Origin: Panicum virgatum | Taxonomy: Eukaryota > Streptophyta > Magnoliopsida > Poales > Poaceae | DNA length: 64,000 bases | Direction of reading: 5' to 3' | Assembly: GCF_016808335.1 (NCBI RefSeq) | Contig: NC_053149.1 | Location: 12,017,714 to 12,081,713, forward strand | Shown: positions 33,701 through 42,079 of the stretch, one piece after another | How the letters are laid out: each line of letters begins with the position of its first letter | Numbering within the stretch: the first letter of the stretch is position 1 | Program-made: the position numbers and the translations under genes | The notes under the pieces: model-generated | What the model was told of the DNA's origin: nothing | The model's input: only the letters and a program-made list of their open reading frames with translations | Database searches by the model: none

Positions 33701-36700
33701 GGGATGGGCACGAGGGCGGCGAGGGTGGCGGCGGCGGCATGCGGGCGGCTAGGGAGTGGCCGGCCAGGCCACCGGCGGCGCAGTGGCGCGCGGAATAGAG
33801 GAGCCGCCAGCGCGCGGAACAGAGGAGGGGTCGCCAGTAGCAGAGGAGAGGGGAGGGAAGGAGGAGAGGGGCGGCACCGGTGGCCGGCCGGCCATGGCGG
33901 CGGCGGCGGCTAGAGGGAGGGTGGGAGAGGGAGGAGAAGGCTGGATACCATATTGGAGAGAATAATTGCCTTGTATTTCTCCAAACTCTAGAAGGGTGGT
34001 ATATATAGTTTCTATACATGAGCTTCTAGATGGGCCTCTATACATGGGCTCAATATACACCAACAGTAAGCTTTAGTTTAGCATAATCAAGGAATTCGAC
34101 TTATGCTTTGCTATCAATTTGGACATTAAATTTCTTGCACTGAAGCATTTTGGTCGCACAGGCCGACAGATGATTGAACATACAAAGAAGCTTGTTGAAG
34201 ATAAATTCACAACAGTAGGAGGCTATGAGCATAATGCAGAGGTAAAGCAGTGATTGCGGTGTTCCTCTGTTGATAAAATTTTGGCAGATTACCTGTTAAT
34301 TTTTGCTGCTTGATATCCCCAAGTTAAAGTCTTCAGCTTTTGCCCTTGTACTATGTGATACCTTGTATGCTCATGATTGATCTACAAACTACTATATACT
34401 GACCCTTATAAATATTGGGCATATATAAATTGCATTCATTAGCTTTAGCTTGATATCAGCAGTGATATTGAGTGAGCTTCTGGGATTGTATACTTATGAA
34501 CCACAAGCATTGCTCACATTGTTCACATGATATCATTTGTTCATATGATTATGTTCAGTTTCTTGGAGGTCTAAGGTATTACTGTTGTAATCAATTTTTT
34601 CGGTCTGCACGCATGCTTTCTTGCTTGTTTTTGTCCATGCGCTCTATTTTTTGGGATCAGAGATGCTTTTTGTGCCCATTTTCTGATGATTGATACAAAA
34701 ATTTTGATGACTTTACAGGTAATATATGGGGATACTGATTCTGTGATGGTACAGTTTGGTGTTTCTACAGTTGAAGATGCAATGAAGTTGGGTAGAGAAG
34801 CTGCAGATTATATTAGTGGAACATTTACTAAGGTAACCGGAGAAACACTTTACAAACATGGTGATTTGGGCTGATCTATACAACATTTGTTAAGTGGAAC
34901 ATTTGCTTTCGTGTCCTGAGTTTAGAACTGTTGTAAACTTGTAATTGATGCTCACCTGTGCTCTTCGTTTTTGCATTCAAGCTCCATGGCTCACCACAAC
35001 TGTTTTGGAACAGTGAAACCAGTTATGAGTGTTAAGGCCCATATACTAGGCCCATGTTGGCCCATACACTGCTGTCCCTATCTACATATATCTACACCTA
35101 TACTGGGGGTTCTCTCTCTTGATTCATCATTTGTGCCACATATTATCCAAAGGTAACATGGTATCAAAGCCATGGATTAGGGTTAGAGCTAATCAATTTT
35201 TTTAGCCACCCACGGTTCGTTTTTTCCGCCTCACGGCGTGTCGCGGCCGTCTGCGCCATCCACGCGGCCGTCTGCGCCGTCGGCGCGGCCATCCTTCCGC
35301 CGTCATCGCGGCCTCGTCCCGGCGCCCGTCGCGTCCTCATCCGCCGCCGTAGCGGCCCTTTCCTTTGCCGCCGCGGCCTCTCCCGCTGTCGCGCCCCTCC
35401 GCCGCCCTTCGTCGCGAGTCTGTGCGCCGCCGCGGACTTCTTCGCCGCTGCCCGTCCGCACGCGTCCGTGCGCCGTCGCGGACTTCTTCGCCGCCGCCCG
35501 TCCGCGCGCGTTCGTGCGCCGTCGCAGTCCGCCGCCCCCCGTCGTGGCCTCGCGGCCTCCTCTTCCTCCGCCCGTCGCGGACTCCCCTGCCGTCGCCAAT
35601 CCGTGCGCGACTCGCGACCTCCTCTTCTGCTCGTCGTGGCTCCTCCTTCCGTCGCTGCTGCCATCCGCGGATCTGCTGCCAATCTGCACGTCTCCTTCCG
35701 CTGCTGGATTTTCACTTCTACGCTCTGCTCCCAGTCTTCTTCATCTTCACCATGTCGCAGCCTAGCGCCATCACCATTCCATTGAAGTTTGATGGTCAGA
35801 ACTACAGAGAGTGGGCATTTTGTGTTGAAACAGTAGCAGTTGTCTAGGTCATGTATCAATTGAGTCTAGCTTCCACTGTAAGGGTTGTAAACTTGGAAAA
35901 CAAATACAACTTCCTTATTCTTCTAGTACATCTCACTCAGTCAAACCCTTTGATCTTATTCATTCGGATGTATGGGGTCCTGCACCATTGTCCACCAAGG
36001 GTGATCATAAGTATTATGTTATCTTCATTGATGATTATTCTTGATATAATTGGATTTACTTTATGAAACATCGTTCCCAGCTATGCTCAATTTATCAGTC
36101 TTTTGCTCGTATGGTTCACACTTAGTTTTCCACCCCTATCAAAGTGTTTCGTTCTGACTCTGGTGGTGAGTACTTATCTGATGCTTTTCGCCAATTTCTA
36201 GCATCTGAGGGCACTTTGCCTCAGCTCTCATGTCCTGGTGCACATGCTCAGAATGGTGTTGCTGAGCGTAAGCATCGCCATCTCATTGAGACTGCTCGTA
36301 CACTACTTATTTCATCCTTTGTCCCTTCTCATTTTTGGGGCGAAGCTATTTCTACTGTAGTATATCTCATAAATAGACAACCATCATCCAAATTGTCTGG
36401 CAAATGTCCTGGTGAGGTGTTTTTTGGTACACCACCTAGATATGATCATCTTCGAGTTTTTGGATGCACGTGCTATGTCCTGCTTGCACCTCGTGAGCGG
36501 ACCAAGCTGACTGCTCAGTCAGTTGAGCGTGTGTTTTTGGGGTATAGTCCTGAATATAAGGGTTATCGTTGCTATGATCCATCATCTCGTCGCATCCGTA
36601 TTTCTCGTGACGTGACTTTTCATGAGCATAGCCCTTTCTTTTATAATCACTCCACTCAACCATCCTGTTCCCCCATAGAGTCCACAACTTTCATGTGTCT

Positions 36701-39700
36701 TCCTCCACCTATCCCTATTCCACCGACACCACCACCTATTCCATCGTCTCCACCACCACCACCTCCACCTCCACCTCCACCCTCCAAACCTCCTGTCACA
36801 CAAGTTATACTCGTCGTCCTAAAGATCCCACAGTGCTTCCGCCTCATCTCTCTTCTTCGGCCAGTCCTGCTACTCCTGTTTTAGATGAATGTAACAATAT
36901 TGATGAGTCTAATGCTATTTTTGATGAGTCACAGGTTACCCCAAGATACAATTTGCGGAATCGTAACTCTATTGAGCCTCCTGATAGGTTGGGTTTCCCA
37001 TGTGTCATTGCTGTTATTGCTGAACCGTCTACCTATAGGGAAGCTTCCATTGTTCCCCAGTGGCAGTCTGCTATGGCAGAAGAGCTTAATGCCCTTGACC
37101 GTACAAGTACTTGGGATATTGTACCTTTGCCACCAAATGCTGTCCCTATTACATGTAAATGGGTATACAAAATCAAGACCAATTCAGACGGGTCTATTCA
37201 GAGGTATAAAGCTCGTCTTGTTGCTAGAGGATTTCAGCAGACTCAAGGGCAAGATTATGATGAGACGTTTGCACCAGTTGCCCATATGACTACAGTTCGC
37301 ACTATGATTGCAGTTGCAGCCATTCGTTCTTGGACTATCTCTCAGATGGATGTCAAGAATGCTTTTCTTCATGGTGACCCACATGAGGAAGTTTATATGC
37401 ACCCACCTCCAGGTGTTGATGCTCCTCCAGGTTATGTGTGTCATCTCCGTCGTGCTCTATATGGTCTCAAATAGGCCCCTCGCGCTTGGTTTGAACAATT
37501 TGTCTTTGTGATAACAGCTGCTGGTTTTTCACCAAGCCCTCATGATCCTGCTTTATTCACTCATATCTCTTCACGTGGTCGTACTCTACTTCTTCTATAT
37601 GATGATGATATGCTGATCACGGGTGATGATGCTGAGCATGTTTCTCTAATCAAGAGGCACCTTAGTCAACAATTTCAGATGACTGATCTAGGTCCACTCA
37701 GTTATTTCTTGGGCATTGAGGTTTTGCATTCTCAAAAGGGGTATTATATTTCACAATCTAAGTACATTCAAGATCTTCTTGTCCGATCTGGTCTTACTGA
37801 TAATAAAATAGCTGCCACACCTATGGATCTGCACTTGCAGCTTCGACCCAATGATGGTACACCTCTTCAGGATCCTGCTCGCTATCGCCACATTGTCGGC
37901 AGTCTTGTTTACCTTACAGTCACGAGACCTGATATTGCTCATGCGGTTCATATTTTGAGCCAGTTTGTGAGTGCCCCCACTTCGGTTCATTTTGGCCACT
38001 TACTTCGTGTGCTGCGGTATCTACAGGGCACCTCCTCTCAATGTATATTCTGTGCTCGTGACAACTCTCTTTAGCTTCATGCTTACTCAGACTCCACTTG
38101 GGCCAGTGATCCAACAGATCGTCGTTCTGTTTCTGGTTATTGCATTCTTCTTGGCTCTTCTCCACTTGCATGGAAGTCCAAGAAGCAGACTGCTGTCTCT
38201 CGCTCTAGCACAGAAGCTGAACTTCGAGCCCTCGCTACTACTACTGTTGAGATTGTCTGGCTTCGATGGCTATTAGCATATTTTGGAGTTTCCTGTGATA
38301 CCCCCACACCTCTTCTTTGTGATAACACTGGAGCCATTCAGATTGCCAATGATCCTGTCAAGCATGAACTCACTAAACATATCGGTGTTGACGCCTCCTT
38401 TACACGGTCTCATTGTCATCAGAAAACTATTGCTCTTCAGTATGTGCCTTCCGAATTGCAACTTGCTGATTTCTTCACCAAAGCACAAACTCGAGAGCAT
38501 CATCGACTTCATTTGCTCAAACTCAATGTTTCAGATCCGCCTTGAGTTTGAAGGGGGGGGGGATGTTAAGGCCCATATACTAGGCCCATGTTGGCCCATA
38601 CACTGCTGTCCCTATCTACATATATCTACACCTATACTGGGGGTTCTCTCTCTTGATTCATCATTTGTGCCACATATTATCCAAAGGTAACAATGAGCAT
38701 ACTCCTTTTTTATTGATACCGATTTCTTGCTTTACTATGTCTAATCCTTAACCGTGTCAGCTTGTGTTGAATTCTGATCTATTTCTGTCTATCCTTTCCT
38801 TCCCCATCTAGCTAAATTTATAGGAAAAGTGGAATTTTCTTGTTTGCATCTTTTCCATTTGTATTACGAAACAATTTGCTAAAAAATTGAGTGCAGAATT
38901 TGTCCACTTGATTTGTAGAAGAACAAAAAAACTATCTGAAACTTTTAGTTAGTTACAAAGCAACTAGCTTTTCTAAAAATAATTTGTATGATGCCCTAAG
39001 TGGTCCCTTGACTGTTCTTATGAATGGGTACTAACAGTGATCTAATCTTTGTGGCTATATTCCTGTAGTGCATATTTTTGGAACTTAAAAGTCCCCAACT
39101 GACGCAAATGAGAAATGTTGTGAAATGGTCTATAACATACCAGCTGAGATTGTTTGCTTTCCATCTAATCTCCCAACTCAAGTGTTACTTTGACATCTGT
39201 CTTGCAGCCTATCAAGCTGGAATTTGAAAAGGTCTACTTTCCTTACCTGCTTATCAGCAAGAAGAGATATGCTGGTTTGTACTGGACGAATCCTGAGAAA
39301 TTTGACAAGATGGATGCAAAAGGTATTTTCTTTTTGTGCTAGTCGTCTAAGATTGTAACTCCTTTTTTTTTTCCAAGCACAGATGTTATGTCTTTCTTGA
39401 TTTTATGTCTTGCACCTCTGCATACAGGTATTGAAACTGTAAGAAGAGACAACTGTTTATTGGTAAAGAACCTGGTAACTGAGTGCCTTCATAAAATACT
39501 AGTGGACCGTGATGTTCCTGGTGCAGTTCAGTATGTCAAGAACACCATATCAGATCTATTAATGAATCGTGTGGACTTGTCTCTTCTTGTTATAACAAAG
39601 GTGAATTAGTGAACAACTGACATAGCATACCTAATAAGGATCAGCTCCTCTATTATATATTGCAACTTTTTTAACTGTTTAATATGCACAGGGTTTGACT

Positions 39701-40912
39701 AAAACAGGGGAAGATTATGCAGTAAAAGCAGCTCATGTGGAGCTTGCTGAGAGGATGCGAAAGGTATGCAAACCTTGTTTCCATATCTGGATGATCTTCA
39801 GCCTATTCCTTCTTGATCCATGTCCTAGCTGCTGAAAAAATCATGGCTTTCTTGAGCAGAGGGATCCTGCTACCGCACCTACTGTTGGTGACCGTGTTCC
39901 TTACGTTATAATCAAAGCAGCAAAAGGAGCAAAGGTAAAAATCATCCGCATTATTTGTTTCTATATCGTTCTGTGATACACTGGTAGTATGTTTGATACA
40001 TATCTTTCTGCATGCAGGCATATGAGAAGTCAGAAGATCCAATTTATGTGTTGGACAATAACATACCCATAGATCCTCAATACTACCTTGAGAACCAGAT
40101 TAGCAAGGTTTGTGCCCAACACCTCACATGATATTCAAGGCTCTAATATAATCTTTAGAAAAAAAATCTTTTGCAAAAAAGTGAACATGTTCTGTTGATT
40201 GTCAGCCACTTTTGAGGATCTTCGAGCCAATTCTGAAGAATGCCAGCAAAGAATTGCTTCACGGAAGTCACACGCGATCTGTTTCCATCTCAACTCCTTC
40301 AAACAGTGGGATAATGAAATTTGCAAAGAAACAACTTACTTGTCTTGGATGCAAAGCTGTTATCAGGTGGCTCTTGTACTATGCTGCAGATTCCAAATAT
40401 ATGCACTCAATCGCTACAGCCTACAAGGGCCTAACCATTTTACTGTGTTTTCACCCTGCAGTGGTGCCAGTCAGACACTCTGCTCACACTGCAAGGGAAG
40501 AGAAGCAGAGTTATACTGCAAAACAGTAGCAAGTGGTATAAGACTAGACAATCTGAAATGATTCTCAATTTTAAAGCACAATGTCTCGAAGCTCTCCATT
40601 GACAGATCAAAACTTTGGCATCTGCAGTATCTGACCTGGAGATGCTCTTTGGGAGGTTATGGACGCAGTGCCAGGAATGCCAAGGATCTCTGCACCAGGA
40701 TGTTCTCTGCACAAGGTTTGCTATTTCTTCCATTTGACACTAGCTCATCAAACATGTTCCATTCACATGCTTTAGACATGTTCACCCAGAAAGCTCAAAA
40801 CCCTTTGCTATGCAACCATGACAGTCGGGATTGCCCGATTTTCTACCGCCGAAGAAAGGCACAGAAGGACATGGCGGAAGCTAGGCTGCAGCTCGATCGC
40901 TGGGACTTCTAG
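21622..40912 (+). CDS. POLD1: DNA polymerase delta catalytic subunit gene, 30 exons, exon 16 broken
   Basis: Catalytic subunit of nuclear DNA polymerase delta, the lagging-strand replicase with proofreading. Exons: 21622-21931, 22945-23055, 23152-23258, 23359-23518, 23719-23914, 24001-24136, 24242-24379, 24664-24741, 24837-24928, 25686-25752, 25836-25907, 26114-26200, 26892-27011, 27085-27183, 27620-27727, 27839-27905 plus 28893-28921, 28997-29062, 29146-29202, 29298-29385, 34162-34241, 34719-34832, 39208-39322, 39428-39600, 39692-39763, 39860-39934, 40018-40107, 40206-40366, 40462-40532, 40628-40715, 40825-40912. All introns are GT-AG and phases agree, giving 1104 residues, the usual family length. 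Motifs: exonuclease [14 protein letters not shown] and YCLKDAY; polymerase [17 protein letters not shown] and YGDTDS; two C-terminal Cys clusters. The Met at [11 protein letters not shown] was chosen for its Arg-rich start. A LINE in exon 16 adds a TGA at 27980-27982, so this copy may be a recent pseudogene. Confidence 0.93.
26392..26650. mobile_element. Stowaway MITE in POLD1 intron 12
   Basis: Inverted termini start CTCCCTCCATACTTGAAAAG at the left and read CTCCCTCCATACTCGAAAAG inward from the right, with TA at both flanks (26390-26391 and 26651-26652). TA duplications and the CTCCCTCC end define Tc1/mariner-type Stowaway MITEs. It is 259 bp, non-coding, and harmlessly placed in an intron. 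Confidence 0.93.
27839..28921 (+). pseudogene. POLD1: POLD1 exon 16, split by LINE
   Basis: Before insertion this was a 96-nt exon encoding 32 residues ([13 protein letters not shown] to VKPELQK). It is now split into 27839-27905 and 28893-28921 by a LINE and its duplicated 19-bp target. Reading through from the upstream exon meets TGA at 27980-27982. A splice from the GT in the left target copy to an AG at the LINE tail would also give an early stop. The exon is phase 0 at both sides, so skipping it would keep frame while deleting the 32 residues just after motif A. Confidence 0.88.
27906..28873 (+). mobile_element. 5'-truncated LINE in POLD1 exon 16
   Basis: The insertion is flanked by a 19-bp duplication (AATAAAACCCCATCTGGTG at 27887-27905 and 28874-28892) and ends in an A run, the signature of target-primed reverse transcription. 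It carries only the 3' part of ORF2: a 254-codon frame at 27921-28685 with the zinc-binding RT-associated domain ([21 protein letters not shown] and [15 protein letters not shown]). The 3' UTR ends in a short hairpin-like stretch (GATACGCAGCTCTCCTGCGTATTCGAG). The open frame and the clean duplication suggest a fairly recent event. It is a different LINE family from those at 41179 and 57979, since no RNase H domain follows the zinc domain. Confidence 0.93.
28997..40912 (+). CDS. POLD1: POLD1 exons 17-30: motifs B and C, Cys clusters
   Basis: These exons continue the same frame without further lesions. Motif B ([13 protein letters not shown]) lies across exons 18-19, motif C (YGDTDSVMV) in exon 21, and the thumb region in exons 22-26. 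The C-terminus has CysA (CLGCKAVI ... CSHCKG) in exons 27-28 and CysB ([14 protein letters not shown] ... RDCP) in exons 29-30; in this family CysA is a zinc site and CysB binds an iron-sulfur cluster and accessory subunits. The stop is TAG at 40910-40912. Introns 19 and 21 are swollen by two Copia elements. Confidence 0.92.
29609..30358 (-). CDS. Copia-1 RNase H, open 249 codons
   Basis: This intact C-terminal frame holds the end of RT ([10 protein letters not shown]) and a full RNase [44 protein letters not shown] and the closing [15 protein letters not shown]. The stop follows LNVAGG at 29609. The absence of stops in 750 nt suggests moderate age at most. Confidence 0.88.
   Translation of the reverse strand: MTDCNPCSTPVDTQAKLSADLSDPVADPTAYRSLAGALQYLTFTRPDLTYAVQQVCLHMHDPRESHLAALKRLLRYIHGTVGFGLVLHRSPTSKLVVYTDADWAGSPDTRRSTSGYAVFLGGKLVSWSSKRQPVVSRSSAEAEYRAVANGVAEASWLRQLLAELHSSLAKSTLVYCDNVSAVYLSTNPVRHQRTKHVEIDLHFVRDRVAIGDIRVLHVPTTSQFADIFTKGLPSSTFSEFRSSLNVAGG
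30439..31667 (-). pseudogene. Copia-1 linker and reverse transcriptase
   Basis: A Pro/Ser-rich linker (31667 to about 31110) leads into RT, which is open from 31113 to 30439: [46 protein letters not shown] and the catalytic [13 protein letters not shown] box. A frame change near 30440 separates it from RNase H. RT copies the element RNA inside the particle. Confidence 0.88.
31660..32442 (-). pseudogene. Copia-1 integrase core
   Basis: The integrase core of Ty1/copia type shows [26 protein letters not shown] (the usual Gly after Asn is Glu) and [13 protein letters not shown], supplying the Asp and Glu catalytic residues. The first catalytic Asp (HYDLWTS) lies in the neighbouring frame, so a frameshift near 32300 separates it. 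The family hallmark [13 protein letters not shown] closes the domain. Confidence 0.85.
32255..34019 (-). pseudogene. Copia-1 leader, protease, pre-integrase
   Basis: The 5' part (34019 to about 33100) is GC-rich and low-complexity; I could not recognise the usual gag UBN2 core or CCHC knuckle, which may have been deleted. The protease block begins near 32930 with [12 protein letters not shown], where the family has D-S-G, so the catalytic loop Gly is replaced by Asp. The frame then shifts, and [14 protein letters not shown] and [12 protein letters not shown] follow. The pre-integrase zinc domain ([11 protein letters not shown] ... CHACQLG) sits at about 32350-32500. Confidence 0.75.
34719..34832 (+). 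CDS. POLD1: POLD1 exon 21, catalytic motif C
   Basis: This exon carries [14 protein letters not shown], the B-family motif C with its two catalytic Asp residues. It stands isolated between two Copia-swollen introns and could be missed by automatic gene callers. The acceptor is TTTACAG and the donor AAGGTAACC. Confidence 0.92.
35030..35158 (+). repeat. Copia-2 5' LTR
   Basis: TGTTAAGGCCC...GGTAACA, 129 bp, same as the copy at 38564-38692 as far as I can compare by eye. It holds three short GGCCCAT copies near its start. Confidence 0.93.
35238..35847 (+). pseudogene. Copia-2 GC-rich leader and truncated gag
   Basis: The leader is GC-rich with a 46-bp unit (GTGCGCCGYCGCGGACTTC) repeated at 35422, 35468 and, in part, 35514. 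Gag starts at ATG 35752 ([18 protein letters not shown], the usual Copia gag opening) and stops at TAG 35845-35847 after 32 codons, close to the junction where gag and protease have been deleted. Confidence 0.75.
35848..36884 (+). pseudogene. Copia-2 integrase
   Basis: It resumes in the zinc-binding/integrase region ([19 protein letters not shown]) with TGA and TAG stops near 36042 and 36122, then opens from 36144 with [26 protein letters not shown] and [13 protein letters not shown]. The three catalytic acids are therefore present but in an interrupted frame. A Pro-rich, low-complexity linker (CCACCACC repeats, 36700-36790) follows and a frame change occurs there. Confidence 0.85.
36695..38545 (+). 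pseudogene. Copia-2 reverse transcriptase and RNase H
   Basis: [43 protein letters not shown] and LYGLK, followed by an in-frame TAG at 37472-37474 where the family has Gln. The catalytic box reads [11 protein letters not shown], so the Val of YVDD is replaced by Asp. A second TAG lies at 38072-38074. RNase H continues to about 38545 ([38 protein letters not shown]) and ends LNVSDPP. Both TAGs fit CAG to TAG changes. Confidence 0.87.
38564..38692 (+). repeat. Copia-2 3' LTR
   Basis: This is the second 129-bp LTR, preceded by a G run and followed by the ATGAG target copy. Confidence 0.93.
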
Positions 40913-41162
40913 CCTTGTAAGTTTTCGTGTTAACAGGTCATATTTTTGCACTTAATGCGAAAATACTTGTGGGAGACATATAAGACGTAGCTACTGGATG
41001 GTGTGGTTGCATCATGATGTGCCTGCACAAAGGCAAAAGCCTGTTTTCCTTGAGTCACTGAAATGGGCTTTGCTGTTCTTTTGACTTGTTTAGTTTTGTT
41101 CTTAGTTGTTAGGAGTTTTGTATCTCCGCCTTGGTGTGATGAGCCACTGATGTAAAGATGTA
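40913..41162 (+). other. POLD1 3' flank / UTR
   Basis: This stretch lies between the POLD1 stop codon and the target copy of the next LINE and presumably includes the 3' UTR. I saw no canonical AATAAA signal in it, which is common in plants. Confidence 0.4.
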
Positions 41163-41208
41163 CAGGACAACCCAACTTTTTTTTTTGAACCTGGAAAGCA
41201 AGTTTCCA

Positions 41209-42073
41209 TCAAATACCAACTCCGAGGAGATCCTCGGAGACCAGACTGGTAACAAATGAGGGGACTTGGCTCATGAAACTCGCTGAGCCAGAGCTAACCA
41301 TGCTCGCCCCATACGATGCAAGGCGATCAGCCACCTTGTTGCATTCTCTCGGACAATGCCGAATCTCACACTGATCAAAATAGCTGCTGATAATATCCCT
41401 GATTTTTATGAGGCCCCCATCCACACTCCTATCCAGGTCTTCTGATGTTAGTCCCTTCACCAACTCCGTAGCATCAATTTCTAAAAATAATTCTAGCCAT
41501 TCCCAATTGATTTACTCTTTCCAGGCTGTGTAATGCCGCCAGCATTTCAGCTTGCAGAGGACCAGCTACATTTGTGAGACTGCCACACCCTCCTTCTAAA
41601 AAATGTCCACTGCTGTCTCTCGCCACAAAACCCCAACCAGCTCTTCCATTATCTCTATTAAAAGAGCCATCAATATTAATCTTGTATATGTTGCTTGGAG
41701 GAGGCTGCCATCTATTTTGCTTGCAGGATTGGGCTGGAACTTTTGTACTCTCTTTTCTCCCCAGTTCTGTAAAATAGTATGTCACAGCTGAACACACATC
41801 AGAGGATGTGGCCCTTTTCTCCCCAGCATTCACCTTATTGCGCACAGACCACCACTTCCAAAGAAAGACAACAATTTGTAATTGAGCTGACCTTGGCAAT
41901 GACCAAATCTTTAGCATCATGTCTTTGGCTGATTGGCAATCAGCAAGGACTCGGCGGCATTCTTCCAAATTTAGCAATCTCCAGCATTCCTTAACTTTTT
42001 TGCATTTGAAAAATAGATGTCCACAGTCCTCATCCAGTCTATGGCACATCGGGCATAGAGTATCGACTTTCAT
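41209..42073 (-). pseudogene. LINE ORF2 zinc domain and RNase H
   Basis: The zinc-binding RT-associated domain (CPMCHRLDEDCGHLFFKC) is at about 42060-41990, then an RNase H of the plant RVT_3 type (INIDGSFNRDNGRAGWGFVARD) at about 41700-41600. A frameshift near 41468 separates the last part, CPRECNKVADRLASYGA. C-terminal RNase H is typical of one branch of plant L1 elements. Confidence 0.85.
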
Positions 42074-42079
42074 GCCCCT

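Larger units (their letters stand above)
29391..34065 (-). mobile_element. Ty1/copia element in POLD1 intron 19
   Basis: A 4675-bp LTR retrotransposon lies antisense to POLD1 with exact TSD GTAAG (29386-29390 and 34066-34070). LTRs are only about 112-115 bp: 29391-29502 and 33951-34065, with roughly 8-9 differences. Next to the right LTR is a primer site, TGGTATCCAGCC on the - strand (33939-33950), like initiator tRNA-Met sites; a G-rich polypurine tract (C-rich on +, 29501-29511) lies by the left LTR. The order PR, integrase, RT, RNase H identifies Copia. A recognisable gag core was not found in the GC-rich 5' part, and several frameshifts are present. A 14-base C run lies at 29577-29590. 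Confidence 0.93.
35030..38692 (+). mobile_element. Young, internally deleted Ty1/copia in POLD1 intron 21
   Basis: The 3663-bp element lies in sense orientation with exact TSD ATGAG (35025-35029 and 38693-38697). Its LTRs, 35030-35158 and 38564-38692, are 129 bp each and appear identical by eye, so the insertion is recent. The primer site TGGTATCAAAGCC follows the left LTR at 35159; the G-rich polypurine tract 38551-38563 precedes the right LTR. Most of gag and all of protease are deleted: the frame jumps from 32 codons of gag to the pre-integrase/integrase. Several stops fit single C-to-T changes. It is a non-autonomous copy. Confidence 0.95.

Noticed and set aside
32474..33965. + strand frames inside Copia-1
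   Set aside because: They are the complement of the - strand element genes.
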